From contig NZ_JADALJ010000001.1 in assembly GCF_014876185.1 (NCBI RefSeq), positions 2,027,501 to 2,091,500 on the forward strand: a stretch of 64,000 bases of DNA, given 5' to 3'. Below the pieces are notes generated by a model. It saw only the letters and a list, made by a program, of their open reading frames with translations. It searched no databases and had not been told where the DNA came from. Below, piece by piece: positions 1-9,102 of the stretch. The DNA comes from Rufibacter sp. LB8. GTDB taxonomy: Bacteria; Bacteroidota; Bacteroidia; Cytophagales; Hymenobacteraceae. Position 1 is the first letter of the stretch. Each line of letters begins with the position of its first letter. A program made the position numbers and the translations under genes.

Positions 1-345
1 GAGCGCGCCCGTCTCTTCATTTTCCACCACCGTGCATTCAATCTTGCCCTGGCTGTCCTCCCCTACCAACTTGTAACCAGCCTCCGCCACGGGTCCGCCT
101 ATTCTTATCAGTTGCTTTCCGTAGCGCACCATGAACCCTATGGAATCCATGTGCGCAAAAATGACGGTCCGCGGCTGCCCGAACACCAGCATCAGGCAAT
201 CCTGGAAACCTTTGCCGTGGACTAGTTGGGGTTTCACTTTCCAGGAAGCTTGGTTCTCCTGCACATAATGCAGCAAAAATTCCTTCATTAGGACTTCGTT
301 GCCAGAAGGGGCATGTATTTGGCACAGCCTATGCAATAATTCCAT
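1..345 (-). CDS. M42/M20-type aminopeptidase, N-terminal part (runs off the window)
   Basis: Reading from the ATG at 345 towards base 1 gives 115 open codons with no stop, so the C-terminal part lies outside the window. The protein begins MELLHRLCQIHAPSGNE and contains IFAHMDSIGFMV followed by IRIGG. This is the N-terminal signature of M42-type (glutamyl/cellulase-M-like) zinc aminopeptidases, where the His and Asp of HMDSIG are a metal ligand and its neighbour. Such enzymes remove N-terminal residues from peptides in the cytoplasm. A CAAAGGTA on the plus strand at 362-369 reads TACCTTTG on this strand, a Bacteroidota -7 box that fits this start. The active-site Glu and remaining metal ligands cannot be checked. 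An M20-family assignment is possible. Confidence 0.8.
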   Translation of the reverse strand, partial: MELLHRLCQIHAPSGNEVLMKEFLLHYVQENQASWKVKPQLVHGKGFQDCLMLVFGQPRTVIFAHMDSIGFMVRYGKQLIRIGGPVAEAGYKLVGEDSQGKIECTVVENEETGAL

Positions 346-361
346 GGTAAATCGTTTTCAC

Positions 362-369
362 CAAAGGTA
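362..369 (-). promoter_or_regulatory. -7 promoter box (TACCTTTG) of the aminopeptidase gene
   Basis: TACCTTTG on the minus strand matches the Bacteroidota consensus TAnnTTTG and lies 17 bases upstream of the ATG at 345. The predicted leader is only about ten bases. Confidence 0.5.
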
Positions 370-485
370 CGCAAGCGTCCGCATGCAATGATGTGCTTTT
401 GAATAATCTGCTTATGAAAGCCTAAGAAGTTGCATGTTCTATAGATAAGTCTAAAAAAATGCGTCCCTTTGGTGATGTTTTCTAG

Positions 486-525
486 CCGTTTTCGGGCTCA
501 TTTCCGGAAATGAGCCCGAAAACAA
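486..525. repeat. 40-bp palindrome, copy 1
   Basis: Near-perfect copy: the left half-site CCGTTTTCGGGCTCATTTC, spacer CG, and a full complement except for the last two bases. It lies between the divergent aminopeptidase and TPR genes. The rest of this roughly 290-base gap holds only the two promoters. Confidence 0.9.
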
Positions 526-637
526 AAGGATAAAAAAACAGTAATGAAACCTAGCGGCCAGGGCGCATGTTCTGTGGGCGTCCTTATCTTTAAACCAGCC
601 TAACGGCAGCATGTGGGGCTGTCCTTCCGCATACCTG

Positions 638-1909
638 ATGAAAAAATTCCTTGCCCTGTTCTTCCTGCTCTTTGGCTTCGCTGCCGCGCAGGCCCAAGTT
701 CCCGACACCACCAAACAGCTGGACCAGAAGTTCCTGGACTCCCTGCAGCGCACCATCAACCTGGACTCAGTGGATGTGCTGCCGCAGGCCCTGGACATCA
801 AAGGCTGGCTACTGCTCAATGAGAGCATCATGAACGAGTTGGGTGGCGCCGTGGACAACATGTACAACTTCAAATTTGAGACCGCTGAGAAGCAGTTCAA
901 ATCTCTGCGCCGCCGCTACCCCAAACACCCCATGCCTTATTTTCTGCTGGGTTTGAGCAACTGGTGGAAGATGGTGCCCTCCAATATCAATGACTCCCGC
1001 TTTGACGCGCCCTTCCTGGCCTACATGGACACCACCATTACGCTGGCCGAGGATTTGTATGACAAGGACAAAAAGAACCTGGAGGCGGCATTTTTCCTTT
1101 CGGCGGCTAACGGCTTTGGGGCCCGTTTGCATTCAGAGCGCAAGAACTGGCGAAAAGCGGCCGTCATGGCTAACCGGTCCCTTGATTACCTGCAGAAAAG
1201 CCGAAAAGCCAACGGCCTCAGTGACGAATTCCTCTTCGGCGAAGCGCTGTTCAACTACTATGCAGTCTGGATCCACGAGAACTACAAAATGCTCCGGCCC
1301 ATCCTCTACTTCTTCCCGAAAGGGAACAAGCAACTGGGACTTCGGCAACTGCAGCAAGTAGCCTTCAACGGCTTTTACACCGGCACCGAGGCGAAATTCT
1401 TCTTGATGAAAATCTATGCCAACGAGACCAACAACGGGCCCGCCGCCATGGCTTTGTCGCAGTACCTGGCTAGCACCTATCCAGACAACCCTTATTTCCA
1501 ACGCTTCTATGCCCGCATGGCGTTTACACAAGGAAATTTAACATTAACGGAGCAGGCTTCTTTACAGATTCTGGAGAAAATAAAACAACGTGCTTTTGGG
1601 TATGAAGCCATCAGTGGGCGCTACGCCAGTTTTTACCTGGGGTATGTGAACCAGCACAAGAACAATGATCTGGCTAAAGCCAAAGCTTATTACCAACAAT
1701 GTATTAGCTTTGCGGAGCAATCCGGCGAAAAAGAGTCTGGGTATTACATTTCTTCTTTTCTAAACTTAGCCCGGATCAGTGACAAGGAGAAAAATGTGAA
1801 GCAGGCCAAGCAGTATTATGAGAAAGTGGTGGACTTGGCTGAATCAAAGTCTGATGCGGAGAAAGAGGCAAAGGCGTATTTGAAGAAAAATAAACGAGTA
1901 AACCAATAA
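638..1909 (+). CDS. secreted TPR-like helical repeat protein
   Basis: The protein is 423 aa from the ATG at 638. An in-frame ATG at 611 exists, but starting at 638 puts a clean signal peptide (MKKFLALFFLLFGFAAAQAQ) at the N-terminus. A near-consensus -7 box (TATCTTTA, 585-592) lies upstream. The mature protein is rich in paired helices with tetratricopeptide-like spacing, for example around residues 70-100 and most clearly in the last 120 residues (AKAYYQQCISFAEQ and AKQYYEKVVDLAES). It is probably a periplasmic or outer-membrane-associated scaffold. No enzyme motif is visible. Its good codon use and GC content contrast with the AT-rich gene that starts six bases after its stop, so the left edge of the polysaccharide island falls here. 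Confidence 0.75.
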   Translation: MKKFLALFFLLFGFAAAQAQVPDTTKQLDQKFLDSLQRTINLDSVDVLPQALDIKGWLLLNESIMNELGGAVDNMYNFKFETAEKQFKSLRRRYPKHPMPYFLLGLSNWWKMVPSNINDSRFDAPFLAYMDTTITLAEDLYDKDKKNLEAAFFLSAANGFGARLHSERKNWRKAAVMANRSLDYLQKSRKANGLSDEFLFGEALFNYYAVWIHENYKMLRPILYFFPKGNKQLGLRQLQQVAFNGFYTGTEAKFFLMKIYANETNNGPAAMALSQYLASTYPDNPYFQRFYARMAFTQGNLTLTEQASLQILEKIKQRAFGYEAISGRYASFYLGYVNQHKNNDLAKAKAYYQQCISFAEQSGEKESGYYISSFLNLARISDKEKNVKQAKQYYEKVVDLAESKSDAEKEAKAYLKKNKRVNQ

Positions 1910-1915
1910 TTTTTA

Positions 1916-3064
1916 ATGCAGAAGAAAATACATTTTCAAAATCTTGACGGCATCAGAACAGTAGCGTTCTTTGCAGTTTTTCTTTGCCACTCAGGCTACA
2001 CCGAATTCAATTCAATAAAGGAATCAAGTATTTATAAGCTTATAAAGTTTGACGTTTGGAATCTAGGCCATATTGGGGTAAACTTATTTTTTGTTTTATC
2101 TGGTTTTTTAATAACATATCTTTTATTAATTGAGGAAAATACTCATGCTAGAATAAATATTCCTAAATTTTACATGAGGAGAATATTAAGAATTTGGCCG
2201 CTATATTTCTTCTGTGTTTTCTTTGGATTCATTATATTTCCGCAATTGAAAACAATATTCAATCAAACACCAAACGAGACGGCAAATATTCTATACTTTA
2301 TAACTTTTTTAAGTAATTTCAATACTATACAAAACGGAACACCAGACTCTTCCGTTTTAAGTGTTTTGTGGTCCGTATCAATAGAAGAACAATTTTATTT
2401 ATTCTGGCCAATCTTAATAATTCTCTTTAAAAAATATCGACCATTTCTCTTTGTAATTTTAATATTATTTTCTTTAGTATTTAGATATTCAAACCTTGGT
2501 AATAATACAACTTTAGACCTTCATACATTTAGTGCTATCAATGATTTATCAATTGGAGGGCTCTTTGCTTGGCTATCTTACAATTCAAACAGTTTTATAA
2601 AATCAATAACTAACCTTAACAAACCAAAGATTATAATCTTTTACATTATCGGATTTCTAGTTATTGCCATGACACCTCATTTTGAAAATTTTGCTATTTT
2701 ACAAACTTTCGAAAGATTAATTCTATCAATATTTTTCATTTTTATCATATTAGAGCAGAATTTTTCAGAAAATTCATTTTATAAATTTAGCAATTTTAAG
2801 ACAATTACTAAATGGGGAAAATACACATACGGATTATATTGCCTTCACTTCATTGGAATACTAATTGCAACCAACACAACCAAATTGTTAAAAATTAACA
2901 CCTCATTACCTTCAGTTCTAATTCTTGACACAATACTAGCACTATCAATAACAATGTGTATTAGTTGGATAAGCTACAACTATTTCGAGAAAAAATTCTT
3001 AAAGCTAAAAACCAAATTTGATACTCACGTTATAATCTCACATAATTCAATCCCAGACAAATAA
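1916..3064 (+). CDS. acyltransferase 3 family membrane protein (OafA/YrhL-like)
   Basis: The 382-aa protein has about ten hydrophobic segments. The family landmarks appear in order: LDGIRTVAFFAVFLCHSGY near residue 10, with the catalytic-type His; FFVLSGFLITYLLL near 60; FYMRRILRIWPLYF near 90; WSVSIEEQFYLFWP near 150; and YTYGLYCLHF near 305. Family members transfer acyl groups, usually acetyl, from the cytoplasm to extracytoplasmic sugars of surface polysaccharides. The acyl donor and acceptor cannot be deduced here. The gene is strikingly AT-rich compared with the upstream TPR gene and starts only six bases after it, which suggests horizontal acquisition of the region to its right. A second, diverged paralogue is encoded at 5562-6671. 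Confidence 0.88.
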   Translation: MQKKIHFQNLDGIRTVAFFAVFLCHSGYTEFNSIKESSIYKLIKFDVWNLGHIGVNLFFVLSGFLITYLLLIEENTHARINIPKFYMRRILRIWPLYFFCVFFGFIIFPQLKTIFNQTPNETANILYFITFLSNFNTIQNGTPDSSVLSVLWSVSIEEQFYLFWPILIILFKKYRPFLFVILILFSLVFRYSNLGNNTTLDLHTFSAINDLSIGGLFAWLSYNSNSFIKSITNLNKPKIIIFYIIGFLVIAMTPHFENFAILQTFERLILSIFFIFIILEQNFSENSFYKFSNFKTITKWGKYTYGLYCLHFIGILIATNTTKLLKINTSLPSVLILDTILALSITMCISWISYNYFEKKFLKLKTKFDTHVIISHNSIPDK

Positions 3065-3117
3065 CAATCTATATACTAATTGAAATATCTAGAATCAAGC
3101 AGCTTACGAAAACAAGC

Positions 3118-4503
3118 ATGAAGAATCAGTTTATTTTTCTCCAAGACTACCTTTTAACACCCTTTTACTTAGCTGCTTTAATATTTTTATTAAATATATA
3201 TTTTAACAAAAAACACGGAAATAACAAACTTCTAAAAAAACATTTCACCCTCGCACTATATTTAAAAATTTTTGGATGCATATCAATTTCATTAATTTAC
3301 CAATATTATTATAAAGGCGCGTATGATGGAACAGCATACTTTAAAGGGGCGAAAATGCTTACCGAATATTGGTTTAAATATCCTGAAGAATTTTATAGAA
3401 CCATTATTGAAGATTTAAAAACTTTTAACTTAACTAATAGAGATGGTTTACATGGAAGAAATTATCACCTTTTTGCAGATGCCTCATTTGTTGTAAGTAA
3501 AGTTGCTGGAGTATTTAATATAATTTCATTCAACTCCTTTTTACCAAACGCATTGTTTTTTTGCACCATTGCCTTTATTGGCCTTTGGAATTTTTTTATA
3601 TTCATTATACAAGAATTTAAAATCCCTCTAAAAGCAGCAGCTTTATCTACGCTTTATATACCTTCAGTTTTGGTGTGGGGATCTGGCATATTTAAAGATA
3701 CAATCACTTTTACAGCTTTGTTATGGTTGTTCATGTGCGGATACTATGTATTTATTAAAAGAAGAAAAATTATTATCAATATTATTGCTATTATAATCTG
3801 TACAATTCTTATTTACAGTATTAAATCATATATTATCGCTGCGTTCATTCCATTCTTTATAATTTTTGTGGTAAATAGTAACAAAAACCAAATAAAAAAC
3901 CCATTAATCCGCACTCTTAGCATCCCGCTAATGCTAATAATAGGTATTGGCAGCATGTCATTATTTCTAAAATATGCTGACGATCTGTTTGGAAGATATT
4001 CTGTTGATTCCGTGCTTGAAACTGCCTCGATGACAGCGTATTATATCAATGAGCAAAAAGCTGGCTCCACTTACACTCTGAATGTGGATTTTTCTTCACC
4101 CGCAGGTATTGTTGCTGCAATACCCTTAGCTATTAACATTACCCTTTTTCGCCCTTACCCTTGGGAGTACCTTAACCCATTTATCTTGTTTGCTTCAATT
4201 GAGAGCATGTTATTCCTTTATTTTACAATAAAGCTTTTGTTTAAAAAAGGATTAACAAAATCATTTGGAATTATTTGGAATAATCCTATCATTCATTTCT
4301 GCTTGTTGTTCAGCCTTACTTTTGCTTTTATGGTTGGTGTTTCGTCTGCCAACTTTGGTTCATTAGTAAGGTATAAAATACCAATTATGCCTTTCTATTT
4401 ACTATTCTTAGCAGTTTTATATAAAGAAAAATACACTGTAGACAAACAAAAAAGAAAGAAAAGAAAGAGCACTGCCTTAAACCAAACGCCTTTTCATCAG
4501 TAA
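3118..4503 (+). CDS. multi-pass membrane protein, Wzy-like polysaccharide polymerase candidate
   Basis: The 461-aa protein has roughly ten or more membrane segments and a basic, lysine-rich C-terminal tail (KEKYTVDKQKRKKRKS). A conserved-looking block around residue 180 (LYIPSVLVWGSGIFKDTI) lies just after a membrane segment. Proteins with this block occur among uncharacterised membrane proteins of Bacteroidota polysaccharide clusters. I infer a role in assembly or polymerisation of repeat units because the locus otherwise has glycosyltransferases and a flippase but no recognisable polymerase. No catalytic residues can be assigned. The gene is AT-rich, is 53 bases downstream of the acyltransferase, and is followed by the IS982-like element. 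Confidence 0.5.
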   Translation: MKNQFIFLQDYLLTPFYLAALIFLLNIYFNKKHGNNKLLKKHFTLALYLKIFGCISISLIYQYYYKGAYDGTAYFKGAKMLTEYWFKYPEEFYRTIIEDLKTFNLTNRDGLHGRNYHLFADASFVVSKVAGVFNIISFNSFLPNALFFCTIAFIGLWNFFIFIIQEFKIPLKAAALSTLYIPSVLVWGSGIFKDTITFTALLWLFMCGYYVFIKRRKIIINIIAIIICTILIYSIKSYIIAAFIPFFIIFVVNSNKNQIKNPLIRTLSIPLMLIIGIGSMSLFLKYADDLFGRYSVDSVLETASMTAYYINEQKAGSTYTLNVDFSSPAGIVAAIPLAINITLFRPYPWEYLNPFILFASIESMLFLYFTIKLLFKKGLTKSFGIIWNNPIIHFCLLFSLTFAFMVGVSSANFGSLVRYKIPIMPFYLLFLAVLYKEKYTVDKQKRKKRKSTALNQTPFHQ

Positions 4504-4564
4504 TCTAATCCTATTCAAAATCTAAGCAGGATATTTTTTAAAAATTGCTATTCCGCTATTATTT

Positions 4565-5486
4565 AATCCAAGTTGCGATTTAGTGGCATTATAAAACTAT
4601 GAAGCCACTCAGGCATGTTCAGGAAAAAGTAACCACACTTAATTCTTGACTTGCCATGAATGACTTCACGATAGCAATTTACTGTTTTGTTGATGATTAT
4701 TTGCAAATAGCGGGCACGAAAACGGCGGCCAAACGCAAGCTGAGCGACGCGGAGGTCATCACCAAGGCGCTAGTGGCAGCGCGCTTCTTCGGAAGCAACA
4801 TGACTACGGCCAGCAACTACATGCGGCAGCACCAGAAGTACCCATGCCGCACAAGAGCAAATCTACCGCGTGCTGCACCGCCTGAGCAAGGTCATAGCGG
4901 GCATCTCCCTAGCCTTGGACGACAGCCTCAAGGAACTCAACACCTCCAGTGAGTTCGTCATCGAGAGCTTTCCGGTGGCCGTGTCCCGCAACATCCGCAT
5001 CAATCGGTGTAGGTTGCTGCAGGAAGAGGCCTACAGGGGCTACAACGCCTCCAAGAGGGAGTACTTCTACGGCTTCAAGGTGCAGCTCGTCGTAACCGCC
5101 GACGGGCTGCCGGTCGACTGCTTCATCGTGGCCGGCAGCGTGCACGACGGCATGGCCCTTCAGGCCATGCACCTGGACCTGCCGCCGGGCAGCAGCCTGT
5201 ATGGCGACAGCGCCTACACCAACTACGAAATGGAGGACCTGATGGAGGAGTGCGAGCGGGTGAACCTGCTCACCCAGCGGAAAAGCAACAGCAAACGGAA
5301 AGACAGCCCGGCGATGGACTATATAAAAACCGCTATGAGTAAGAAGATAGAAACCACCTTCAGCGAAATCACGGCGGCCTTCCCGCGATCAATCCATGCC
5401 GTAACGCCCGAGGGATTCCTGCTCAAGCTAGTCCTCTTTATCTTTGCTTACACCATCAACAAATGTATTTAATCGCAACTTGGATT
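4565..5486 (+). mobile_element. IS982-family insertion sequence, decayed
   Basis: A 922-bp element is bounded by perfect 16-bp terminal inverted repeats: AATCCAAGTTGCGATT at 4565-4580 and its complement at 5471-5486. ATTT flanks both ends (4561-4564 and 5487-5490) and may be a short target duplication, although the DNA is AT-rich there. The transposase stop codon overlaps the right inverted repeat, as in compact IS elements. Its higher GC content than the genes on either side indicates a later insertion. It separates the Wzy-like gene from the second acyltransferase. Confidence 0.85.
4656..5472 (+). pseudogene. IS982-family transposase, frameshifted
   Basis: The N-terminal part (4656 onward, starting MNDFTIAIYCFVDDYL) and the C-terminal part (frame ending at 5472) are in different frames. 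The first frame carries the family N-terminus up to SNYMRQHQ, and the second resumes at IYRVLHRLSKVI and continues to the end. The expected joining residues (MPHKS) appear in the third frame around 4844-4858, so at least two small indels lie between about 4835 and 4862. The C-terminal part has typical DDE transposase blocks, including YGFKVQLVVTADGLPVD and LYGDSAYTNYEMED. The combined length of about 272 residues is slightly short for the family. The enzyme is probably inactive unless frameshifting occurs. Confidence 0.85.
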
Positions 5487-5561
5487 ATTTATACTATGTA
5501 AATAGAAAAGCAAGAATTTGACCTTATATTTGCGGCAATATTTTACCTACTTTTTCAGTAT

Positions 5562-6671
5562 ATGAGTGGAGTTGTTCATTTTAAAGGATTAAATGGCATT
5601 AGAGCCTTTGCAGCAGTGGCAGTAGTAATTTCTCATACTTCTTTAGCTAGCGAAAGCTTTAATCTGGAGCCGCTTTTTGGCTATAATCCTGATGGTAGTG
5701 CAAAAGGTTACATGCTAGCCGGGTTTGGAGTTAGTATGTTTTTTGCGTTAAGCGGGTTTCTTATAACCTACCTCCTTCTTGTAGAAAAGAAAAAGAATTC
5801 AATAAATGTTCCTCACTTCTATTATCGGCGAATTCTAAGAATATGGCCTTTGTATTACCTTTACTTAGCAACTAGTTTAGCGGTAGCCACAATCTATAAT
5901 ATAGAATATCCTGCTTCATCTGTCCCTTTTTATGTTTTACTTGCTGCCAACGTTCCTTTTTTGTTTGAAGCATATGTACCCTTTGTGGCACATTACTGGT
6001 CTGTGGCAGTAGAAGAACAGTTTTACCTTTTTTGGCCATGGCTTGTAAAATTCACCCACAAATACTTTTTAACAAAAGTGATGGCAATAGCTGGACTTCT
6101 AATTGTATTGAAAGTGTTGTTTCACATACTTCCAGGTACTGAAATAATTTCCTCAGCTATTGGAATTACTAGGGTACACTGCATGATGATTGGGGCAGGT
6201 GGCGCTATTCTTTACTATCGTGGCAATCAATTATTTGAAAAAATTTCTACCCATTTACTTACCCAAGCCCTTTGTTGGATAGTAATGTTATTGATCATAC
6301 TTAATAAATTTCATGTTGCCTCTATACTTGATAGTGAGATTGTGTCGGTTGTTACTACACTAATAATTATTAGTCAAATAACACGTAAAAACTACATAGT
6401 AAGTTTAGATAATCGCTTTTCTGATTTTCTAGGTAAGATTTCATATGGCTTATATATTATTCACCCTTTACTTATCTTCTTTTTAGGAAAGGCTATAGGA
6501 GGTTTAAATTTAGAGCCTATACTCAAGCTTCCTTTAGTCTATGGAAGTGTGTTAGGTTTAACTATACTACTTTCTTATGTTTCTTATACATATTTTGAAA
6601 AACCGTTTTTAAAAATAAAAAATAGGTTTGCCACTGTTAAAAGCTCAGGAACGGCTATCAGTAAGATTTGA
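5562..6671 (+). CDS. acyltransferase 3 family membrane protein (second copy)
   Basis: The 369-aa integral membrane protein has the same order of landmarks as the gene at 1916-3064: LNGIRAFAAVAVVISHTS near residue 10 with the conserved His, FFALSGFLITYLLL near 65, FYYRRILRIWPLYY near 88, WSVAVEEQFYLFWPWL near 150, and ISYGLYIIHPLLIF near 290. It is presumed to acylate surface polysaccharide. It is paralogous to the first copy but clearly diverged, so it is not a recent duplication. The two may modify different sugars. The gene sits between the two insertion sequences, and its stop codon is immediately followed by the left end of the IS3 element, so a truncated C-terminus cannot be excluded, though the length is typical. 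Confidence 0.88.
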   Translation: MSGVVHFKGLNGIRAFAAVAVVISHTSLASESFNLEPLFGYNPDGSAKGYMLAGFGVSMFFALSGFLITYLLLVEKKKNSINVPHFYYRRILRIWPLYYLYLATSLAVATIYNIEYPASSVPFYVLLAANVPFLFEAYVPFVAHYWSVAVEEQFYLFWPWLVKFTHKYFLTKVMAIAGLLIVLKVLFHILPGTEIISSAIGITRVHCMMIGAGGAILYYRGNQLFEKISTHLLTQALCWIVMLLIILNKFHVASILDSEIVSVVTTLIIISQITRKNYIVSLDNRFSDFLGKISYGLYIIHPLLIFFLGKAIGGLNLEPILKLPLVYGSVLGLTILLSYVSYTYFEKPFLKIKNRFATVKSSGTAISKI

Positions 6672-6740
6672 TTGTAAGTATCCCTAAAACCGAGACAGTT
6701 TAAAAGTAGACAAAAAGGGTTTAGTTTTAAACTGCAAAAG

Positions 6741-7031
6741 ATGAGATAGAGCAGAATCAGTGAAAGCCAGATAGTAAAGTCTATCAAGGAAAATGAGTCT
6801 GGTCGGAAGACCGAGGATATTTGCCGGGAGCTGGAAATAAGCCGGGCCACGTTTTACATATGGAAAAGCCGGTATGGAGGTTTGGAAGCCTCAGATGTCA
6901 AGCGGCTGAAAGAGCTGGAAGAAGAAAATGCCCGGATGAAGAAGATGTTCGCTGATCTGAGCCTGGACCACTCCGTTCTAAATAAAGTAATAACAAAAAA
7001 AGGCTGGGGCCTTGGCAACAAAAGCAATTAG
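6741..7031 (+). pseudogene. IS3 transposase orfA with a stop at codon 3
   Basis: From ATG at 6741 the frame reads M-R-stop and then continues open as SRISESQIVKSIKENE to the stop at 7031. Intact IS3 orfA proteins begin with the same pattern but with Lys in place of the stop, so a single AAG-to-TAG change explains it. The rest is a normal helix-turn-helix domain (TEDICRELEISRATFYIWKSRYGG) followed by a leucine-zipper-like segment (VKRLKELEEENARMKKM). Translation could still start at a non-ATG codon after the stop. Otherwise the DNA-binding part is lost. Confidence 0.8.
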
Positions 7032-7864
7032 CCGAAGAATTGGTTTCGGACTATGCTTTACCGGTTACCAAGGCCTGCGGGCTCAGCAGCCTGGCCCGCT
7101 CCCAGTTTTATAACAAGAGCCGCAAGGATGACACGGAAATAATAAGCGCTCTACAGGCGTTGGACGACGAGCATCCGGTGTATGGCTTCCGCAAGCTTCA
7201 GGCCTGCCTGAAAAGGGACGGGAAGGCGTGGAACCACAAGCGGGTGTACCGGGCTTACAGGCTCTTAAAGCTGAATAAAAAGAAAAGGGGTAAGAGAAGG
7301 TGGCCGGCCCGGGTAAAACAGCCCCTGCAAGCGCAAGAAGTGCTGAACAACAGCTGTAGCATGGATTTCATGAGCGACAGCTTGGCCTCGGGCAACAAAT
7401 TCAGGACGTTGAATATAATTGATGACTGCAACAGGGAAGCATTGGCGATAGAGATTACCACTTCCATCACGGCCAAAAGAGTCGTGCGCCCCTTGGAACA
7501 GCTCATTGACTGGAGTGGTAAGCCAGCTGCCATCCGGGTGGATAATGGCCCGGAGTTTACCAGTGCTGATTTCAATTCCTGGTGCAAGAAGGAGGAAATC
7601 ACTATCCAATATACCCAGCCGGGAAAGCCCATGCAGAATGGGTATGTTGAACGGTTTAATGGCAGTTACCGCCGGGAAATACTCAATGCCTACTTGTTTT
7701 TCGACCTGGAGGAAGTGCGGCAGTTAACCGGGCAGTGGATAGGGGAATACAATACCAAAAGGCCGCACGAGGCGTTGGGCAACTTAACCCCAAGCCAATG
7801 GCCAGTGAAAAAGGGAAGTGGAAATATGGTAAACTTACCTCCGCACCTTGCCCCGCCGCCGTAA
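6986..7864 (+). CDS. IS3-family transposase orfB (integrase catalytic domain)
   Basis: This frame is open from 6986. A TTG at 7040 is the first plausible independent start, but in IS3 elements this part is normally made by -1 frameshifting from orfA. The slippery run AAAAAAG is present at 6996-7002, and shifting there joins NKVITKK to RLGPWQQKQLAEELV. The protein has an HTH_21-like segment (DDEHPVYGFRKLQACLKRDG) and an rve integrase core with the DDE residues: Asp in SMDFMSD, Asp in RVDNGPEFTS, and Glu in YVERFNGSYRREIL. The catalytic part looks intact. Confidence 0.85.
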   Translation, partial: SNNKKRLGPWQQKQLAEELVSDYALPVTKACGLSSLARSQFYNKSRKDDTEIISALQALDDEHPVYGFRKLQACLKRDGKAWNHKRVYRAYRLLKLNKKKRGKRRWPARVKQPLQAQEVLNNSCSMDFMSDSLASGNKFRTLNIIDDCNREALAIEITTSITAKRVVRPLEQLIDWSGKPAAIRVDNGPEFTSADFNSWCKKEEITIQYTQPGKPMQNGYVERFNGSYRREILNAYLFFDLEEVRQLTGQWIGEYNTKRPHEALGNLTPSQWPVKKGSGNMVNLPPHLAPPP

Positions 7865-8016
7865 GTTTACCACATTCCCACTTCCTGATAGCATCGATAA
7901 TGGAAGTAGAAAAGTCTGCTTTAGACTGACCGAAAAATGGGGTACTTACACTAATATTACAATAGAGGCATGTATTCTACCAACGCATTATACTTTTTAA
8001 ATCACTTACCCGATTC

Positions 8017-9096
8017 TCACCTTTTCAGAAGACTGTCCATTATTTTTAAATACACGGGCGCATTTGCATTAATAGAGTAATATTGCTCAACTCTCTCAGC
8101 GGCTTTTGTGCCAATAGACTCCCTTAGTTGGCTATCATTTGCTAATGCTATAATGGCATCTAACCATTGCTGGTCATCCTTCACTAAATACCCAGAAACG
8201 CCGTGTTCTATTACTCTGAAATTTGCCCCAATTGCTGTTGCTATTGTAGGAATACCAAGTGCCATGTACTGTAAAGCTTTTAAGCCACTTTTACCCAGCA
8301 CCCATTCTTCATCAGGTAAAGGGTACAAACCTATATCAATTTTAGATAAGTCAATAACCTCAGTACTCTCTTGCCAGGCTATTGATGTAACATCAACCCC
8401 TTCCATCTTAAACTCTTTATCCCCAATTACTAAGAGCCTGAAGTCTGTGGTTTCTTTCAATTTTATAAATACATCCTTCAACAAATAAACATATTTAGAA
8501 GTACTATGGCTACCGCTCCAACCTAAGGTAAGCTTATTATTAGAAATAGAGTAATTTTCCCTAGGCTTATAGATTTGGGTATTAATAGTTGAAGAAATGT
8601 CTGTTGTCTTATGGTTATATTGCCTAACAAAAGTATCAAGATGAGGAGTACATGTAATAACATGGTCAGCAACCTTCATTAAATAAATAGGCTTACTCCC
8701 AGATTTCAACCAATTGATGAGCGGATTACTTTTGCTCTTCGGTTTTAGAAAAATCAAATCATCAATATCATATATCAGTTTTTTAGAGAATTTTCTAAAA
8801 AGCCACTCAAACACGGGCGGACCTATTGGAGTAACCCATAAATGAACATATACTATGTCATATTGACCTAAACGAAATAAATCCCCTATCCTCCGCAGAT
8901 AGGCTAACAGGGTAAAAATTATTTTCTTAAAGACATTTCCTGGTTTGTACACGATTGACCAAAATTGATCATCAATGAAGGAGCTGGTTGTAATTTCATA
9001 ACCCGCATCTTCAAAGTAAGAATAATATTGTTCATATTTAAGCCTTTGACTAGGAGCCTTGGCAAATGGGTAAGGGGCAACAAAAAGTATTTTCAC
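8017..9096 (-). CDS. glycosyltransferase family 4 (GT-B fold)
   Basis: The 359-aa protein begins MKILFVAPYPFAKAPSQRLKYEQYYSYF, typical of GT4 enzymes. The C-terminal donor domain has GLKALQYMALGIPTIATAIG, the conserved region following the usual E(x7)E position. It is predicted to add a sugar from a nucleotide-sugar donor to a lipid-linked oligosaccharide at the cytoplasmic face. It is the last gene of a leftward run of six polysaccharide genes (8017-15320). It starts six bases after the stop of the preceding gene, so the two are surely cotranscribed. Donor and acceptor specificity are unknown. The DNA is AT-rich, like the rest of this run. Confidence 0.82.
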   Translation of the reverse strand: MKILFVAPYPFAKAPSQRLKYEQYYSYFEDAGYEITTSSFIDDQFWSIVYKPGNVFKKIIFTLLAYLRRIGDLFRLGQYDIVYVHLWVTPIGPPVFEWLFRKFSKKLIYDIDDLIFLKPKSKSNPLINWLKSGSKPIYLMKVADHVITCTPHLDTFVRQYNHKTTDISSTINTQIYKPRENYSISNNKLTLGWSGSHSTSKYVYLLKDVFIKLKETTDFRLLVIGDKEFKMEGVDVTSIAWQESTEVIDLSKIDIGLYPLPDEEWVLGKSGLKALQYMALGIPTIATAIGANFRVIEHGVSGYLVKDDQQWLDAIIALANDSQLRESIGTKAAERVEQYYSINANAPVYLKIMDSLLKR

Positions 9097-9102
9097 AGCA
9101 GT

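Larger units (their letters stand above)
6673..7950 (+). mobile_element. IS3-family insertion sequence
   Basis: The element has imperfect terminal inverted repeats starting TGTAAGTA at 6673 and ending with its complement TACTTACA at 7950. The inner parts also match (CAGT, TAAA and AGAC blocks). It carries orfA and orfB of an IS3-type transposase with an A7G slippery run at their overlap. No clear 3-bp target duplication is seen (GAT versus CTA). It lies between the second acyltransferase on the plus strand and the end of the leftward glycosyltransferase cluster. Confidence 0.85.
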
